Shown here: piece after piece, positions 8,695-21,792 of the stretch
How the letters are laid out: every line of letters starts with the position of its first letter
Numbering within the stretch: the first letter of the stretch is position 1
Assembly (NCBI RefSeq): GCF_030698175.1
Contig: NZ_JAUYNT010000010.1
Span: 62,001-126,000 of the forward strand
DNA: 64,000 nt
Direction: 5' to 3'
Source: Pseudomonas sp.
GTDB lineage: Bacteria; Pseudomonadota; Gammaproteobacteria; Pseudomonadales; Pseudomonadaceae
Made by a program: the position numbers and the translations under genes
Notes under the pieces: model-generated
What the model saw: the letters and a program-made list of their open reading frames with translations, nothing else
What the model was told of the DNA's origin: nothing
The model's database searches: none

Positions 8695-8712
8695 GCAGGT
8701 ACCGAGGGTCAA

Positions 8713-9786
8713 TCAGGACGCTTGGTGGTACTGCGCCGAATACTCATGCACCGCTTCCATAAAGGTGCCGGCGTGGGCCGGGTCGACTTCTGGGGTGATG
8801 CCGTGGCCAAGGTTGAACACATGGCCGCTGCCTTTGCCGTAGCTGGCCAGGATGCGCGCTACTTCGGCGCGAATCGCTGCGGGCTTGGCGTAGAGCACGG
8901 TGGGGTCCATGTTGCCTTGCAGCGCCACGCGGCCGCCAACCCGGCGCCGGGCATCGCCCAGATCGCAACTCCAATCCAGACCCAAGGCATCGGCGCCGCT
9001 GTCGGCAATCGACTCCAGCCACAGCCCGCCGTTTTTGGTGAACAAGATCACCGGCACCTTGCGACCGTCGTGCTCGCGGATCAGGCCGCTGACGATTTTG
9101 TTCATATAGGCCAGCGAGAACTCTTGGTAAGCCGCCGCCGACAAGTTGCCGCCCCAGGTATCGAAGATCTGCACCGCTTGCGCACCGGCCAGAATCTGCC
9201 CATTCAGGTAGCTGGTGACCGATTGGGCGAGCTTGTCGAGCAACAGGTGCATGGTTTGCGGTTCGTCGTAGAGCATGGCTTTAGATTTACGAAAATCTTT
9301 AGAAGAACCGCCTTCGACCATATAGGTCGCCAGGGTCCAGGGACTGCCGGAAAAGCCAATCAGCGGCACCCGGCCATTCAAGGCGCTGCGGATGGTGCGC
9401 ACGGCGTCCATCACATAACCCAAGTCTTGCTCGGGATCGGGAATCGGCAGCGCCTCGACATCGGCCAGGCAGCTGATGACTTTTTTGAAGCGCGGGCCTT
9501 CGCCGGTCTCAAAATACAGGCCTTGGCCCATGGCATCCGGGATGGTCAGGATGTCGGAGAACAGAATCGCGGCGTCCAGCTGCGGATAGCGGTCCAGCGG
9601 CTGCAGGGTGACTTCGCAGGCAAATTCTGGGTTCTGCATCAGCCCCATAAAGTTGCCGGCCTTGGCGCGGCTGGCGCGGTACTCCGGCAAGTAACGACCG
9701 GCCTGGCGCATCATCCACACCGGGGTGACATCCACAGGTTGCTTGAGCAAGGCACGCAGGAAACGGTCGTTCTTCAGGACAGTCAT
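8713..9786 (-). CDS. hemE: uroporphyrinogen decarboxylase
   Basis: A 357-residue cytoplasmic enzyme that removes four carboxyl groups from uroporphyrinogen III to give coproporphyrinogen III in haem synthesis. The family signature [16 protein letters not shown] is at about residues 21-36, followed by [16 protein letters not shown] with the catalytic Asp. The second signature, near [18 protein letters not shown], is also intact. Length is standard. It is transcribed alone: a strong terminator hairpin lies upstream at 9834-9861 and the ParA gene has its own strong ribosome binding site. Confidence 0.96.
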   Translation of the reverse strand: MTVLKNDRFLRALLKQPVDVTPVWMMRQAGRYLPEYRASRAKAGNFMGLMQNPEFACEVTLQPLDRYPQLDAAILFSDILTIPDAMGQGLYFETGEGPRFKKVISCLADVEALPIPDPEQDLGYVMDAVRTIRSALNGRVPLIGFSGSPWTLATYMVEGGSSKDFRKSKAMLYDEPQTMHLLLDKLAQSVTSYLNGQILAGAQAVQIFDTWGGNLSAAAYQEFSLAYMNKIVSGLIREHDGRKVPVILFTKNGGLWLESIADSGADALGLDWSCDLGDARRRVGGRVALQGNMDPTVLYAKPAAIRAEVARILASYGKGSGHVFNLGHGITPEVDPAHAGTFMEAVHEYSAQYHQAS

Positions 9787-9833
9787 AACAGCATCCGGGA
9801 TAAAGGTATGGCTATTGTCGCAAAGCGCAAAAC

Positions 9834-9861
9834 AAAAGGCACGGCGAGTGCCGTGCCTTTT
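9834..9861 (-). terminator. rho-independent terminator downstream of gltD
   Basis: AAAAGGCACGGC and GCCGTGCCTTTT form a perfect 12-bp stem with a 4-nt loop. Read on the minus strand, it is followed by TTTTGTTTTG, a good termination tract. It stands about 200 nt after gltD and 48 nt before the hemE start, so it should end gltBD transcription and insulate hemE. Confidence 0.8.
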
Positions 9862-9887
9862 ATCTATCGAGTTGACTCAGGTCAGCC

Positions 9888-9920
9888 GTAGGATGGGTTG
9901 AGCGAAGCGATACCCATCAA
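9888..9920. repeat. half copy of a GTAGGATGGGTTGAGCG intergenic repeat
   Basis: GTAGGATGGGTTGAGCGAAG followed by CGATACCCATC matches the left arm of the full palindromic element at 52914-53000 with about one base difference. This repeat is widespread between genes in several pseudomonads. Here only one arm is present. Confidence 0.75.
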
Positions 9921-9965
9921 GCGTCTGCAGTCGAGCCTTGCGCTAAGCGTCGCGAGCGAAGGTCA

Positions 9966-10018
9966 GTGCGACGCCCGCTCCTACGGGCCAGCTGCATTCC
10001 CCACATCCATGTGGGTCA
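9966..10018 (-). repeat. intergenic repeat, copy related to 31315-31368
   Basis: Read on the minus strand this region has TGACCCACATGGATGTGGG, then AATGCAGC, then GGCCCGTAGGAGCGGGCG. The same series in the same order occurs at 31315-31368 on the plus strand. It includes the small perfect hairpin CCCACAT/ATGTGGG (10000-10015) and the GGAGCGGGC core typical of Pseudomonas REP sequences. Together with the copy at 9888 it fills the gap between gltD and the terminator. Confidence 0.7.
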
Positions 10019-10058
10019 CAAGGCGCAACGCAGCATCACGTGCGAAGCCCGCAGCAGC

Positions 10059-11543
<1,485 letters not shown>

Positions 11544-11595
11544 TTATTTGCCGCACCGCCACTTCCCAACTCACCCACTGCCCACTTCACACTAA

Positions 11596-14500
11596 TCATT
11601 GCGGGTTAGCTCGGGTGCTCGAGAGCAAGGAGCCCAGGCTTGCGGCCTTAGGTTTAACCAGCCAGAACTTACGCACGTAATCGTCCAGGTTCTCCAGCAG
11701 GTTACGACCCCAGGCGCTGTCAGTCTCGCGCACATACTCGGTCAGCACACGCTGCAGATGACTGCGATGGGCTTCCGTGGCCTCGTTGTTAATCCGCTGC
11801 ATTTCCACCAACTCATGGTTCACGCGGTCAACAAAGCTGTTGTCTAGGTCCAGCACGTAGGCGAAACCACCGGTCATGCCCGAGCCGAAGTTGTAGCCGG
11901 TTTTGCCCAGTACGCAGACGAAACCACCGGTCATGTATTCGCAGCAATGATCGCCGGTGCCTTCAACCACGGTGTGAGCACCGGAGTTACGCACGGCGAA
12001 ACGCTCACCCGCGGTACCCACGGCGAACAACTTGCCGCCGGTGGCGCCATACAGGCAAGTGTTGCCGATGATGGCGCTGTCCTGGGTTTTGAACGGGCTG
12101 CCAATCGGCGGCACTATCACCAGCTTACCGCCAGTCATGCCTTTGCCTACGTAGTCGTTGGCATCGCCTTCCAGGTACATGTTCAGGCCACCGGCGTTCC
12201 ACACGCCAAAGCTCTGCCCGGCCGTGCCCTTGAAGCGGAAGGTGATCGGCGCCTTGGCCATGCCCTGGTTGCCATGCAATCGGGCGATTTCACCGGACAC
12301 GCGGGCACCAATGGAACGGTCGCAGTTGCAGATATTCAGCGCGAACTCGGCACCGGCCAGGCCGTCGATAGCCGGACGGGCCAACTTGACCATTTCTTCG
12401 GCGAGCAAGCCCAGATCGAACGGCGGGTTGTTTTCAACCTGGCAGAACTGTGGCTTGTCGGCCGGAATATGGTCGCTGCCCAGCAACGGCGTCAGATCCA
12501 GGTGTTGCTGCTTGTCGGTTTCGCCCGGCAGCATGTTGAGCAAATCGGTACGGCCGATCAGCTCTTCGAGGCTGCGCACGCCCAACTTGGCCAGCCACTC
12601 ACGGGTCTCTTCGGCCAAGAAGGTGAAGAAGTTCATCACCATCTCGACGGTACCGATGAAGTGATCTTTGCGCAGCTGCTCGTTCTGGGTGGCCACGCCG
12701 GTGGCGCAGTTGTTCAGGTGACAAATGCGCAGGTACTTACAGCCCAGAGCGATCATCGGCGCGGTGCCGAAGCCGAAGCTCTCGGCGCCGAGGATTGCCG
12801 CCTTGATCACGTCGAGACCGGTTTTCAGGCCGCCGTCAGTCTGCACCCGCACCTTGCCGCGCAGGTCATTGCCGCGCAGGGTTTGGTGGGTTTCGGCCAG
12901 GCCGAGCTCCCAAGGCGCGCCGGCATACTTGATCGAACTCAGCGGCGAAGCGCCGGTGCCACCGTCGTAACCGGAGATGGTGATCAAGTCCGCATAGGCC
13001 TTGGCCACCCCGGCGGCGATCGTACCAACGCCGGCTTCCGCCACCAATTTGACCGAAACCAACGCCTGCGGATTGACCTGTTTAAGGTCGAAAATCAGCT
13101 GCGATAAGTCTTCAATCGAGTAAATGTCGTGGTGCGGCGGCGGTGAAATCAGGGTCACGCCCGGCACTGCATAACGCAGCCGTGCGATCAGACCGTTGAC
13201 CTTGCCGCCCGGCAACTGGCCACCCTCACCGGGCTTGGCGCCCTGGGCGACTTTAATCTGCAGCACTTCGGCGTTAACCAGGTATTCCGGCGTCACGCCG
13301 AAACGGCCAGTGGCCACCTGCTTGATCTTCGAGCTGCGCACAGTGCCGTAACGCACCGGGTCTTCACCGCCCTCACCGGAGTTGGAGCGCGCACCGAGGC
13401 GGTTCATCGCCTCGGCGATGGCTTCATGGGCTTCTGGCGCCAAGGCACCGAGGGAAATCCCGGCCGAATCGAAGCGCTTGAGAATCGCCGCCACCGGCTC
13501 CACCTGATCGAGCGTCAACGGCTGCTCGGCCAGCTTCACTTGCAACAGGTCGCGCAGCATCGACACCGGACGGGTATCCACCAGCGTGGTGTACTGCTTG
13601 AAAATCTCGTAATTTCCTTGCTGCACAGCCGCCTGCAGGGTGTTAACCACGTCCGGGTTGTAGGCGTGGTACTCGCCGCCGTAGACAAACTTGAGCAGGC
13701 CGCCTTGCTGGATCGGCTTGCGGTTGTTCCAGGCTTCCTTGGCCAACAGCTTTTGCTCGGCCTCGATATCGACGAAGCGCGCGCCCTTGAGGCGGCTGGC
13801 AACGCCACGGAAGCTCAACTCAACCACATCATCGGCCAGACCCACGGCTTCAAACAGCTGGGCGCCACGGTAAGAGGCGATGGTCGAGATGCCCATCTTC
13901 GACAGGATCTTCAGCAGGCCCTTGGAGATGCCTTTGCGGTAATGCTTGAACACTTCATCCAGATCGCCCAGAACTTCGCCGGTACGGATCAGGTCCGCCA
14001 GCACTTCATAGGCCAGGAATGGATAGACCGCAGAGGCACCAAAACCCACCAACACGGCAAAGTGATGGGGGTCGCGAGCGGTGGCGGTTTCGATCAGGAT
14101 ATTGCAATCGCAACGCAGGCCTTTTTCCACCAGGCGGTGGTGGGCGGCGCCAACAGCCAGCGAGGCATGCACCGGCAACTTGCCCGGGGCGATATGCCGA
14201 TCAGTCAGTACCAGCAAGGTTTTGCCGGCCCGCACCGCTTCTTCGGCCTGATCGGCAATGCTGCGCACGGCGGCTTCCAGGCCGAGGCTTTCGTCGTAGT
14301 TCAGGTCGATAACCTGCCGCTCAAAGCCCGGCGCGCTGAGACTCATCAGCGCCTGCCACTTGGCCGGCGAGATCACCGGCGAGCTGAGAATCACGCGGCT
14401 ACCGTGGGCCGGCGACTCTTCGAAAATATTGCGCTCGGCACCGAGGCAAATCTCCAGCGACATCACTATGGCTTCGCGCAGCGGATCGATTGGCGGGTTG

Positions 14501-16041
14501 GTGACCTGGGCAAACTGCTGACGGAAGTAGTCGTAGGTCGAACGCACGCGCTGCGACAAGACGGCCATCGGCGTGTCATCGCCCATCGAGCCGACGGCCT
14601 CCTGGCCTTGCTCGGCGAGCGGGCGCAGCACCTGATCACGCTCTTCGAAGGTGACCTGGAACATCTTCATGTATTGCTTGAGCTGATCGGCGTCATAGCT
14701 GGCCGCGCCCTGCTCGTCATCCAGGCTGGCCTGAATGCGCACGGCGTTGCCGCGCAACCACTGCTTGTAGGGGTGACGCGACTTGAGGCGGTTGTCGATG
14801 TCGTCGGTATGTAGCACTTGGCCGGTTTCGGTGTCCACGGCCAAGACCTGACCCGGCCCAACACGGCCTTTGGCAATCACGTCTTCGGGCTGATAGTTCC
14901 ACACGCCAATTTCGGAGGCGATGGTGATGTAGCCATTGTTGGTGGTGACCCAGCGCGCCGGCCGCAGACCATTACGGTCGAGCAGGCACACGGCGTAACG
15001 ACCGTCGGTCAGCACTACGCCGGCCGGACCATCCCAGGGCTCCATGTGCATGGAGTTGTATTCGTAGAAAGCGCGCAGGTCGGCGTCCATGGTTTCGACG
15101 TTCTGCCACGCTGGCGGAATGATCATGCGGATGCCACGGAACAGATCCATACCACCGGTGACCATCAACTCGAGCATGTTGTCCATGCTCGAGGAATCCG
15201 AACCCACGCGGTTAACCAGCGGGCCCAACTCGGCCAGATCAGGCAGCAGATCATTGGCGAACTTGGTGCGCCGGGCTTGCGCCCAGTTACGGTTGCCGGT
15301 GATGGTGTTGATTTCACCGTTGTGCGCCAAGAAGCGGAACGGCTGAGCCAGCGGCCACTTCGGCAAGGTGTTGGTGGAGAAGCGCTGGTGGAACACGCAA
15401 ATTCCGGTTTGCAGGCGCGCATCACCCAGGTCCGGGAAGAACTGGGCGAGGTCGACCGGCATCATCAAGCCTTTATAGATGATGGTCTTGGCCGAGAAAC
15501 TGCAAATGTAGTGGTCGGTGTCGGCAGCATTGCTCACCGACGAACGCCGACGGGCGCAGAACAACTTGATCGCAAACTCTTGGTCACTGAGACCGGCGCC
15601 GCCGACGAACACCTGCTCAATTTGTGGCAGGCGCTCTAATGCCAGACGGCCGAGTACCGAAGTATCGATTGGCACTTTGCGCCAACCAATGAGCTGCAAG
15701 CCGGCGGCCAGAATCTCGCGATTCATGTTTTCGCGGGCAGCATCGGCCTTGGCCACATCCTGATTGAGGAAGACCATGCCGACGGCATATTGCGCCGGTA
15801 ACTCGACAGAAAATTCTTGCACGGCAATGGCGCGCAGAAACATATCGGGTTTCTGCATCAACAGCCCGCAACCGTCACCGGTCTTACCGTCGGCGTTAAT
15901 ACCGCCGCGGTGCGTCATGCAGGTCAGCGCTTCAATAGCTGTCTGCAGCAGGTGATGGCTAGCCTCGCCCTGCATATGGGCAATTAGGCCGAAGCCGCAG
16001 TTATCCTTGAACTCATCAGGATGGTACAGACCTGCTTTCAT
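11596..16041 (-). CDS. gltB: glutamate synthase (NADPH), large subunit
   Basis: An enzyme of 1481 residues that converts 2-oxoglutarate and glutamine to two glutamates. I start it at ATG 16041 ([18 protein letters not shown]) because the family begins there. Removal of the short propeptide exposes the Ntn amidotransferase Cys15. After the amidotransferase domain comes the FMN-binding synthase domain ([28 protein letters not shown]) with the 3Fe-4S cysteines in [12 protein letters not shown]. The C-terminal GXGXG beta-helix contains repeats such as [21 protein letters not shown]. It leads the gltBD operon and has a good sigma-70 promoter upstream. Confidence 0.97.
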   Translation of the reverse strand: MKAGLYHPDEFKDNCGFGLIAHMQGEASHHLLQTAIEALTCMTHRGGINADGKTGDGCGLLMQKPDMFLRAIAVQEFSVELPAQYAVGMVFLNQDVAKADAARENMNREILAAGLQLIGWRKVPIDTSVLGRLALERLPQIEQVFVGGAGLSDQEFAIKLFCARRRSSVSNAADTDHYICSFSAKTIIYKGLMMPVDLAQFFPDLGDARLQTGICVFHQRFSTNTLPKWPLAQPFRFLAHNGEINTITGNRNWAQARRTKFANDLLPDLAELGPLVNRVGSDSSSMDNMLELMVTGGMDLFRGIRMIIPPAWQNVETMDADLRAFYEYNSMHMEPWDGPAGVVLTDGRYAVCLLDRNGLRPARWVTTNNGYITIASEIGVWNYQPEDVIAKGRVGPGQVLAVDTETGQVLHTDDIDNRLKSRHPYKQWLRGNAVRIQASLDDEQGAASYDADQLKQYMKMFQVTFEERDQVLRPLAEQGQEAVGSMGDDTPMAVLSQRVRSTYDYFRQQFAQVTNPPIDPLREAIVMSLEICLGAERNIFEESPAHGSRVILSSPVISPAKWQALMSLSAPGFERQVIDLNYDESLGLEAAVRSIADQAEEAVRAGKTLLVLTDRHIAPGKLPVHASLAVGAAHHRLVEKGLRCDCNILIETATARDPHHFAVLVGFGASAVYPFLAYEVLADLIRTGEVLGDLDEVFKHYRKGISKGLLKILSKMGISTIASYRGAQLFEAVGLADDVVELSFRGVASRLKGARFVDIEAEQKLLAKEAWNNRKPIQQGGLLKFVYGGEYHAYNPDVVNTLQAAVQQGNYEIFKQYTTLVDTRPVSMLRDLLQVKLAEQPLTLDQVEPVAAILKRFDSAGISLGALAPEAHEAIAEAMNRLGARSNSGEGGEDPVRYGTVRSSKIKQVATGRFGVTPEYLVNAEVLQIKVAQGAKPGEGGQLPGGKVNGLIARLRYAVPGVTLISPPPHHDIYSIEDLSQLIFDLKQVNPQALVSVKLVAEAGVGTIAAGVAKAYADLITISGYDGGTGASPLSSIKYAGAPWELGLAETHQTLRGNDLRGKVRVQTDGGLKTGLDVIKAAILGAESFGFGTAPMIALGCKYLRICHLNNCATGVATQNEQLRKDHFIGTVEMVMNFFTFLAEETREWLAKLGVRSLEELIGRTDLLNMLPGETDKQQHLDLTPLLGSDHIPADKPQFCQVENNPPFDLGLLAEEMVKLARPAIDGLAGAEFALNICNCDRSIGARVSGEIARLHGNQGMAKAPITFRFKGTAGQSFGVWNAGGLNMYLEGDANDYVGKGMTGGKLVIVPPIGSPFKTQDSAIIGNTCLYGATGGKLFAVGTAGERFAVRNSGAHTVVEGTGDHCCEYMTGGFVCVLGKTGYNFGSGMTGGFAYVLDLDNSFVDRVNHELVEMQRINNEATEAHRSHLQRVLTEYVRETDSAWGRNLLENLDDYVRKFWLVKPKAASLGSLLSSTRANPQ

Positions 16042-16108
16042 AGACACTCTCACCAGACAAACTTTTGCTAAATCAATCACTTACCGTGCGCGCAGGACTA
16101 ATCGCCAG

Positions 16109-16126
16109 CTTTTGCGCAGGCAAAAG
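16109..16126. promoter_or_regulatory. hairpin in the gltB 5' leader
   Basis: CTTTTGC and GCAAAAG form a perfect 7-bp stem with a 4-nt loop. It lies between the predicted gltB promoter and the gltB start, inside the untranslated leader. Its function is unknown. Confidence 0.4.
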
Positions 16127-16133
16127 GGAGGTT

Positions 16134-16162
16134 ATTGTACACATCCACCTTAAGGGTCACAA
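16134..16162 (-). promoter_or_regulatory. sigma-70 promoter for gltBD
   Basis: On the minus strand TTGTGA (16162-16157) and TACAAT (16139-16134) are separated by exactly 17 bp. This would start transcription about 85 nt upstream of gltB ATG. It is the best -35/-10 pair in the gap. Confidence 0.6.
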
Positions 16163-16208
16163 ATCGGTGCGGCGGCGCACTGTAAACTTATGTCGCCCAT
16201 ACAAAGGC

Positions 16209-16246
16209 GATGACCCGCTAGCCGTGTTAGCGACTAGCGGGTCATC
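16209..16246 (-). terminator. hairpin terminator after the pil-aro-SPOR gene cluster
   Basis: GATGACCCGCTAG and CTAGCGGGTCATC form a perfect 13-bp stem with a 12-nt loop, 37 nt after the stop of the DamX-like gene. The T-run that follows on the minus strand is short (GCCTTTG), so it may need Rho or act mainly as a 3' end stabiliser. Confidence 0.6.
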
Positions 16247-16282
16247 AATCTAAAGCAAGCGGCGAGCCAGCGGCCAGAGCGA

Positions 16283-17944
16283 CTACTTTATTTCCTGCTG
16301 AACACTGGCAACTGTGCGCGGCCAAGGCTTACTAGCCTTGACCTTGGCCGGCAAATTGTTAATTGCCGACTGCGCCGCTGCGCGCGAGGCGAAGCTGCCA
16401 TAGGTCACCACATAGATGGGCTTGCCCTGCAGCAGCTTCTTAAAGTAGTGGTAGTCCGCACCCTGCTGGCGCACAAACGCCTGCGCATTCGCCTCAACAC
16501 CAGTACCCAGCACCTGCACAACATAGTGACCAGGTGCCTGGGAGCCGTACCAGCCCGCACTTGCAGCAGCAGACTTAGGTACAGCAGCGACTTTCGCCGC
16601 AGTAGCCACCTTAGCCGCAGCTACCGGCGGCTTTTCAGTCGACTTGACCGCCGCGCCTGGAGTAACCACTGGTGCAACTGGCGGCTTGGATGCAGCAGCG
16701 ATCACCGGCTTAGTCACAACTGGAAGCTCGGCTTTGGCAATTGGCGGCACGGTCGCAACGGTCGGCGCAACCCGAACAGACTCAACCGCCGCGACAGTTG
16801 CTGCCGGAGCGCTTGCCACTGCAGCAGGTAACGCTGCGCTCGATTCTGCGGCGCCAGGCTCTTCAGCTTCAGCGTCACCAGCAGCCTGCGCGAGCGGCTG
16901 GCGAATAACCGGCTGCGCCTCACCCGCCAATGGCAAAGGTAGTGGCTGACTAGAACCGGCAAAATCTATCTTAGGTCCAGCCTGTGCCTGCCCATCATCA
17001 GCCACAGCCGGGCCAGCCGGACTTGCCGGCACTACAGCCTGATCCAAGGGCAACTGCGTAACCGTTGGCGCTGGCTGGCTGCTTTCGCTGCGGCCTTGCA
17101 TCATCCAGGCCCCGCCCACACCTGCGGCCACCACCACCAACGCCAATAGATGCTTAATCGGCAACTTAAAACCCGCGCCAGAACCCGCGCGCTGAGCGGC
17201 GCCACGCTGCACCAGCATGGCGTCAATCAGCCCCTCGCGGGCAATATGATTAATGGCTCCCGGCCAGCCAGCCGATGCCAAATGAATGTCAGCGATCTGC
17301 CGATCAGAGAGCAACTCAATGCCCTGACCCGCACCCTCAAGGCGCTGGGCCAGATACTCGCGGGTTTCTTCTTCGCTGTAAGGTTGCAACTCGATTACGT
17401 GAAAGCACTCAGCGCCATCGGCATACAACTCAAGCCGCGGCACCAGATTCGAATCAGCAAACAAAAACACATGGGCGCGGCCATCGGCATTCCCCGCCGC
17501 CAGCGCCATCATGGCATCCAGCGAAACGTCATCCAGCTGATCCGCATCATCAACCAGCAGATACACCTCTTGCCCGGTTGCCACCAACTGCGCGACGCGC
17601 TGCAACACATCGCCCACATCAGCCTGCGGCACATTCAGACCCTGACTGATCAAGCGCAGCACACCGCCCGCCTCAACCGCACCGCGCGCCGAAACCACAA
17701 CACTGTGGACCGACTGCTTATTGGTACTGGCCACCAACGCCTGACGCAAAAGGGTTTTCCCGCTGCCTTTAGGCCCGGTGACCACCAGCAGCAACTGACT
17801 GTAACGCGCCAAATGATGCAACTGCCCCAAGACCGGCTTACGCTGCGCCGGGAAAAACTTGAAGCCAGGGACCCGCGCAGCAAAAGGGTCGTGGCTTAGC
17901 TGGTAGTGGCCAAGAAAGGCGTCATCGGCATGCAAACTGGTCAT
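16283..17944 (-). CDS. DamX-like SPOR-domain protein with N-terminal AAA ATPase domain
   Basis: A 553-residue inner-membrane protein. The N-terminal AAA/ExeA-like domain carries Walker A GPKGSGKTLLRQAL and Walker B YLLVDDADQLD. It is followed by one membrane helix (HLLALVVVAAGVGGAWMMQG, about residue 265), a long Ala/Pro/Val-rich linker and a C-terminal SPOR domain (YVVQVLGTGVEANAQAFV to the end), which binds denuded septal peptidoglycan. Its position after aroB is that of DamX, a division protein. Two starts are possible: ATG 17944 (chosen, GAG 7 nt upstream) and ATG 17959, which would overlap the aroB stop. Confidence 0.88.
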   Translation of the reverse strand: MTSLHADDAFLGHYQLSHDPFAARVPGFKFFPAQRKPVLGQLHHLARYSQLLLVVTGPKGSGKTLLRQALVASTNKQSVHSVVVSARGAVEAGGVLRLISQGLNVPQADVGDVLQRVAQLVATGQEVYLLVDDADQLDDVSLDAMMALAAGNADGRAHVFLFADSNLVPRLELYADGAECFHVIELQPYSEEETREYLAQRLEGAGQGIELLSDRQIADIHLASAGWPGAINHIAREGLIDAMLVQRGAAQRAGSGAGFKLPIKHLLALVVVAAGVGGAWMMQGRSESSQPAPTVTQLPLDQAVVPASPAGPAVADDGQAQAGPKIDFAGSSQPLPLPLAGEAQPVIRQPLAQAAGDAEAEEPGAAESSAALPAAVASAPAATVAAVESVRVAPTVATVPPIAKAELPVVTKPVIAAASKPPVAPVVTPGAAVKSTEKPPVAAAKVATAAKVAAVPKSAAASAGWYGSQAPGHYVVQVLGTGVEANAQAFVRQQGADYHYFKKLLQGKPIYVVTYGSFASRAAAQSAINNLPAKVKASKPWPRTVASVQQEIK

Positions 17945-17951
17945 AGAATTC

Positions 17952-19058
17952 TCATTCATTTCTAAGCTGATCGACCATGGCGCGGTAATCTGCGCGCAAG
18001 GTAGCGTCCAAAACTTCACGGGGAAAATCGCTCGTTACCACTGCAGCACCAAGGCCCTTCAGCAACACCAAGCGCAAGCGACCATCGAGCACTTTTTTAT
18101 CAACGGCCATGTGCTCAAGAAAATTGTCTGGGGTCATTTCAGTCGGTGGCACCACCGGTAGTCCGGCCCGCAGCAGCAAGCGGATACCGCGATCTCGTTC
18201 CGCCTGCGTTATCCAACCCAATCGCTGTGACATCTCAAGCGCCATAACGGTTCCTGCTGCAACCGCCTCGCCATGCAACCACACGCCATAACCCATATGG
18301 GTTTCGATCGCATGACCAAAGGTATGACCCAGATTGAGCGTGGCGCGCAAGCCTGACTCGCGCTCATCCACACCAACCACGGCAGCCTTCGCAGCGCAGG
18401 AGCGCGCAATTGCCTCGCCCAACAAAACTTGGTCAAGCTCAAGCAGCGCATCAATATGCAACTCCAGCCAGGCGAGAAACGGCATATCGCAAATCAAGCC
18501 GTACTTTATAACTTCAGCCAACCCAGCTGACAGCTCACGCGCAGGTAAAGTTCGCAAAGTTGAAGTATCGATCAGCACAGCCTTGGGCTGATAGAAGGCA
18601 CCGATCATATTCTTACCCAGCGGGTGATTTATGCCGGTCTTGCCGCCCACCGAGGAATCGACTTGCGACAACAAGGTGGTCGGGATTTGAATAAACTCGA
18701 CACCGCGCTGATAGCAGGCGGCAGCAAAGCCAGCCATATCACCTATTACACCGCCCCCCAAGGCAATAACCGTAGTGCCGCGATCATGCCGCGCAGCCAG
18801 CAGACCATCAAAAATCAGCTGTAAGGTTGCCCAGCTTTTGAAGGCTTCGCCGTCGGGAAGAGTTATCGGGGTAACAGAAAGGCCAGCCAACACAGCCAAC
18901 AAAGACTCAAGATAGAGCGGCGCTACCGTCTCATTAGTAACCACTGCCACTTGCCGACCGGCAATATGCGAAAGAAGTAAATCTGGGCGCGCTAGAAGGC
19001 CATCGCCGATATAGATCGGATAACTGCGCTCAGCGAGTTCAACTTGAAGAGTCTGCAT
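17952..19058 (-). CDS. aroB: 3-dehydroquinate synthase
   Basis: A 368-residue NAD- and metal-dependent enzyme that cyclises DAHP to 3-dehydroquinate, the second step of the shikimate pathway. The start at ATG 19058 ([18 protein letters not shown]) fits the family; the open frame further upstream does not. Seen: the segment [21 protein letters not shown], the conserved [18 protein letters not shown], and the metal ligands in AEVIKYGLI and [11 protein letters not shown]. It sits between aroK and the DamX-like gene in one transcription unit. Confidence 0.96.
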   Translation of the reverse strand: MQTLQVELAERSYPIYIGDGLLARPDLLLSHIAGRQVAVVTNETVAPLYLESLLAVLAGLSVTPITLPDGEAFKSWATLQLIFDGLLAARHDRGTTVIALGGGVIGDMAGFAAACYQRGVEFIQIPTTLLSQVDSSVGGKTGINHPLGKNMIGAFYQPKAVLIDTSTLRTLPARELSAGLAEVIKYGLICDMPFLAWLELHIDALLELDQVLLGEAIARSCAAKAAVVGVDERESGLRATLNLGHTFGHAIETHMGYGVWLHGEAVAAGTVMALEMSQRLGWITQAERDRGIRLLLRAGLPVVPPTEMTPDNFLEHMAVDKKVLDGRLRLVLLKGLGAAVVTSDFPREVLDATLRADYRAMVDQLRNE

Positions 19059-19107
19059 GCGGCCCCCATTAGAAAGGGCGCTAGGATAGCGCAGATTTGC
19101 CTGCGCT

Positions 19108-19626
19108 TTAACGGGAAGCAAGCGTTTCGAGGCGCTCAATTATTTCTTGCACCACCAAACGCGGTGGACGCTCATCGGTTTCGATGACAATGTCCGCTAT
19201 TTCACGGTACAGCGGATCGCGCACCGCCATTAGATCGGCCAATACTCTGCCCGGATCACTGGTGCGCAATAGCGGGCGGTTGCGGTCACGAGAGGTCCGA
19301 TCAAGCTGCTGCTCGACCGTGGTATGCAAGTACACCACTCGACCGCCCGCGTGCAACGCCAAACGGTTTTCTGGCCGCAACACGGCACCGCCGCCAGTGG
19401 CAATTACCAGCCCTTCAAGCTCGCAGAGCTCAGCCAGCATCGCCTGCTCACGCTCACGAAACCCCGCCTCACCCTCAACATCGAAAATCCAAGGAATATC
19501 AGCACCCGTGCGCTGCTCAATTTCCTTGTCCGAGTCTTTAAAAGGCCAGCGAAGCTCTTTGCCAAGCAAGCGACCGATGGTGCTTTTACCTGCCCCCATC
19601 GGCCCAACCAAGATCAAATTTCGCAC
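19108..19626 (-). CDS. aroK: shikimate kinase
   Basis: A 172-residue P-loop kinase that phosphorylates shikimate at the 3-hydroxyl. Walker A is [14 protein letters not shown] near the N-terminus. [11 protein letters not shown] and [14 protein letters not shown] are the shikimate-binding segments, and RNRPLL is the lid region. It starts only 4 nt after the pilQ stop, so it is co-transcribed with the pilus genes, as in other pseudomonads. Confidence 0.96.
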   Translation of the reverse strand: MRNLILVGPMGAGKSTIGRLLGKELRWPFKDSDKEIEQRTGADIPWIFDVEGEAGFREREQAMLAELCELEGLVIATGGGAVLRPENRLALHAGGRVVYLHTTVEQQLDRTSRDRNRPLLRTSDPGRVLADLMAVRDPLYREIADIVIETDERPPRLVVQEIIERLETLASR

Positions 19627-19630
19627 AGAA

Positions 19631-21784
19631 TCAACGACTCACCGAAGCTGCCTGACTGTTTAGAATGCGCGGAGTCAGAAACACCAGCAGCTCGCTCTTC
19701 TGATCTTGAACGATATCCCGGCGGAACAGGCGTCCCAAGTAAGGCAGATCGCCAAGGAATGGCACTTTCTCAACCGATTTAATTTGAGTATTGGAGAACA
19801 CCCCACCAATCACTATAGTTTCACCGTCGGCAACCAAAACTTTAGCATTAACTTCATTCTTTTTGATCGGTGGCACGCCATTAACCGCCTGAGAGAAATC
19901 AGGCTCATCCTTAGTGATTTTAACTTCCATAATAACTCTGTTGTCCGGGGTAATTTTGGGTGTTACCTCGAGAGAAAGCGCAGCCTCTTTAAACGACGTT
20001 GTTGTCGCGCCACTAGAACTTGCTTCCTGATATGGAATCTCAGTACCCTTCAAGATTTTTGCAGTTTCGTTGTCCGAAGTTACCACTTTCGGCTGAGAAA
20101 TAACCTCGCCATTACCAGTTTTCTCCATTGCCGACAGCTGCAAATCCAGAATTAAATTATCAGTAATCATGCCAATACCGATACCAGAAGTGCTATTCAC
20201 AACACCCAAATCTACAAATGGCGTAGGACTCTTGGCATCAGTTACAGGCAATGTACACTGCCCCTCAAACGGACCACAGCGACGATCTTTATCATCTTTA
20301 ATTCCAATATTACCATTCTTACCAAAGCCTCTAGCCTCACCACTTTGAAAGGTCCCACCCCAGCGCACACCCAGGCTCTTGTCATAGTTAACTCCAGCCT
20401 CAACAATCCGCGCTTCAATCATCACCTGACGAACTGGAATATCCAATTGAGTGACGATCCGGCGCAGCTCATCGATACGCTCCTGAGTCAAGGTCACAAT
20501 CAAACTATTGGACCTGTCGTCAAATATGACATTACCTCTCATCTCATCCTTAAGAACGCCTTTCTGCGCATCGTCCTCATAGATTTTTGCTATATCGGAA
20601 GCCTTTGCATAATTTAGCTGAATGATTTCCTTGCGCAACGGCGCCAGCTCAGCAACTTGCTTATTTGTTTCCAGCTCCTGACGTTCGCGCGCGGCGATCT
20701 CATCGGCGGGTGCGACCAACAACACATTCCCTATTTTACGCTTATCCAGACCCTTGGTCTTCAACACCAGATCCAAGGCCTGATCCCAGGGAACATTCTG
20801 CAGACGCAGCGTAATATTGCCCTGCACCGTATCGCTGGCCACCAAGTTTAAATCCGTAAAGTCTGCAATTAATTGCAGCACCGAACGGACATCAATATCC
20901 TGAAAATTCAGCGAAAGCTTTTCCCCCGAATAAGCAAAGCTCTCAGCCTTACGCTTATCCTTCTCCTCCTTATTTAGCGGCTTAATGCTAACAATTAATT
21001 TACTATCAGTCTGATATGCCAAATAATCATACAAGCCAGTAGGCTCAATACTAATTACTGCCTTATCACCCTGACTTTGTGCATTTACAAACTGCACCGG
21101 GGTGGCGAAATCCTTCACATCCAGACGTACACGCAAAGCATCAGGCAGCTGCGTTTTAGCAAACCCCAAGGTTATTTTCCCACCTTGATCCTGAATATCT
21201 GGGCTCACCGTCGGATCCGAAAGTTCAATTACAACATTCCCCGCCCCCTGCTCACCTCGCTGAAAATCAACACTTTTAATTGCCTTCGCAGTAGACACAT
21301 ACGCCTTTGGCGTCGACTTAATCGGCGCAGCAACCGCCGGCGTCCGTACCGACGAAGCACTGGCAGCGCCATCACCAATCACCACAAATAAATTATTACC
21401 TTCGACTCGCGTATTATAAGCAGCCAAATTGGTTAAATTAACAATTAAGCGCGTGCGGTCCCCCGCCTCGACGACCGTGACACTACGTGCATTACCAACG
21501 CCAAGCTCGCGATTCTTCGCACCCAACTTATTTACAACCCCAGGCAAATCAAGCGCAATACGCGCGGGCTGCTCAATCGTATAACCCTTCGGAACTGCAA
21601 CCGGCTCATCAAAAGTCAATTTCAGCTCAACTTTATCGCCAGGTAACGCAGCAACATCAAGCGCCTGAAGATCCGCAGCAAACAATGACTGCGACATTGA
21701 AGCCAAGAACAGTGAAATACTTAGGCGCGACAGGGTGTTTTTCATTGTGTGATTCCGTTGTGCTGACCGGTAATTGTTGTTCAT
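19631..21784 (-). CDS. pilQ: type IV pilus secretin
   Basis: A 717-residue outer-membrane secretin that forms the pilus exit pore. Order: signal peptide ([17 protein letters not shown]), two AMIN domains that bind peptidoglycan (about 40-130 and 165-270), the STN/N0 domain ([18 protein letters not shown]), an N1 domain, then the secretin core ([38 protein letters not shown]). I keep ATG 21784 because AAGG lies 6 nt upstream. ATG 21745 (MKNTLSRL) would give a more usual signal peptide and is an open alternative. Codon use is visibly more AT-rich than in flanking genes. Confidence 0.95.
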   Translation of the reverse strand: MNNNYRSAQRNHTMKNTLSRLSISLFLASMSQSLFAADLQALDVAALPGDKVELKLTFDEPVAVPKGYTIEQPARIALDLPGVVNKLGAKNRELGVGNARSVTVVEAGDRTRLIVNLTNLAAYNTRVEGNNLFVVIGDGAASASSVRTPAVAAPIKSTPKAYVSTAKAIKSVDFQRGEQGAGNVVIELSDPTVSPDIQDQGGKITLGFAKTQLPDALRVRLDVKDFATPVQFVNAQSQGDKAVISIEPTGLYDYLAYQTDSKLIVSIKPLNKEEKDKRKAESFAYSGEKLSLNFQDIDVRSVLQLIADFTDLNLVASDTVQGNITLRLQNVPWDQALDLVLKTKGLDKRKIGNVLLVAPADEIAARERQELETNKQVAELAPLRKEIIQLNYAKASDIAKIYEDDAQKGVLKDEMRGNVIFDDRSNSLIVTLTQERIDELRRIVTQLDIPVRQVMIEARIVEAGVNYDKSLGVRWGGTFQSGEARGFGKNGNIGIKDDKDRRCGPFEGQCTLPVTDAKSPTPFVDLGVVNSTSGIGIGMITDNLILDLQLSAMEKTGNGEVISQPKVVTSDNETAKILKGTEIPYQEASSSGATTTSFKEAALSLEVTPKITPDNRVIMEVKITKDEPDFSQAVNGVPPIKKNEVNAKVLVADGETIVIGGVFSNTQIKSVEKVPFLGDLPYLGRLFRRDIVQDQKSELLVFLTPRILNSQAASVSR

Positions 21785-21792
21785 AGTAGACC

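Noticed and set aside
8722..9891. Plus-strand 389-codon open frame opposite hemE
   Set aside because: It is a shadow of a GC-rich conserved gene; hemE is unmistakable, and the antisense product has no recognisable domain.
16042..16080. Upstream start for GltB giving a 13-residue extension
   Set aside because: The catalytic cysteine must be near the N-terminus after removal of a short propeptide; ATG 16041 gives the normal arrangement.
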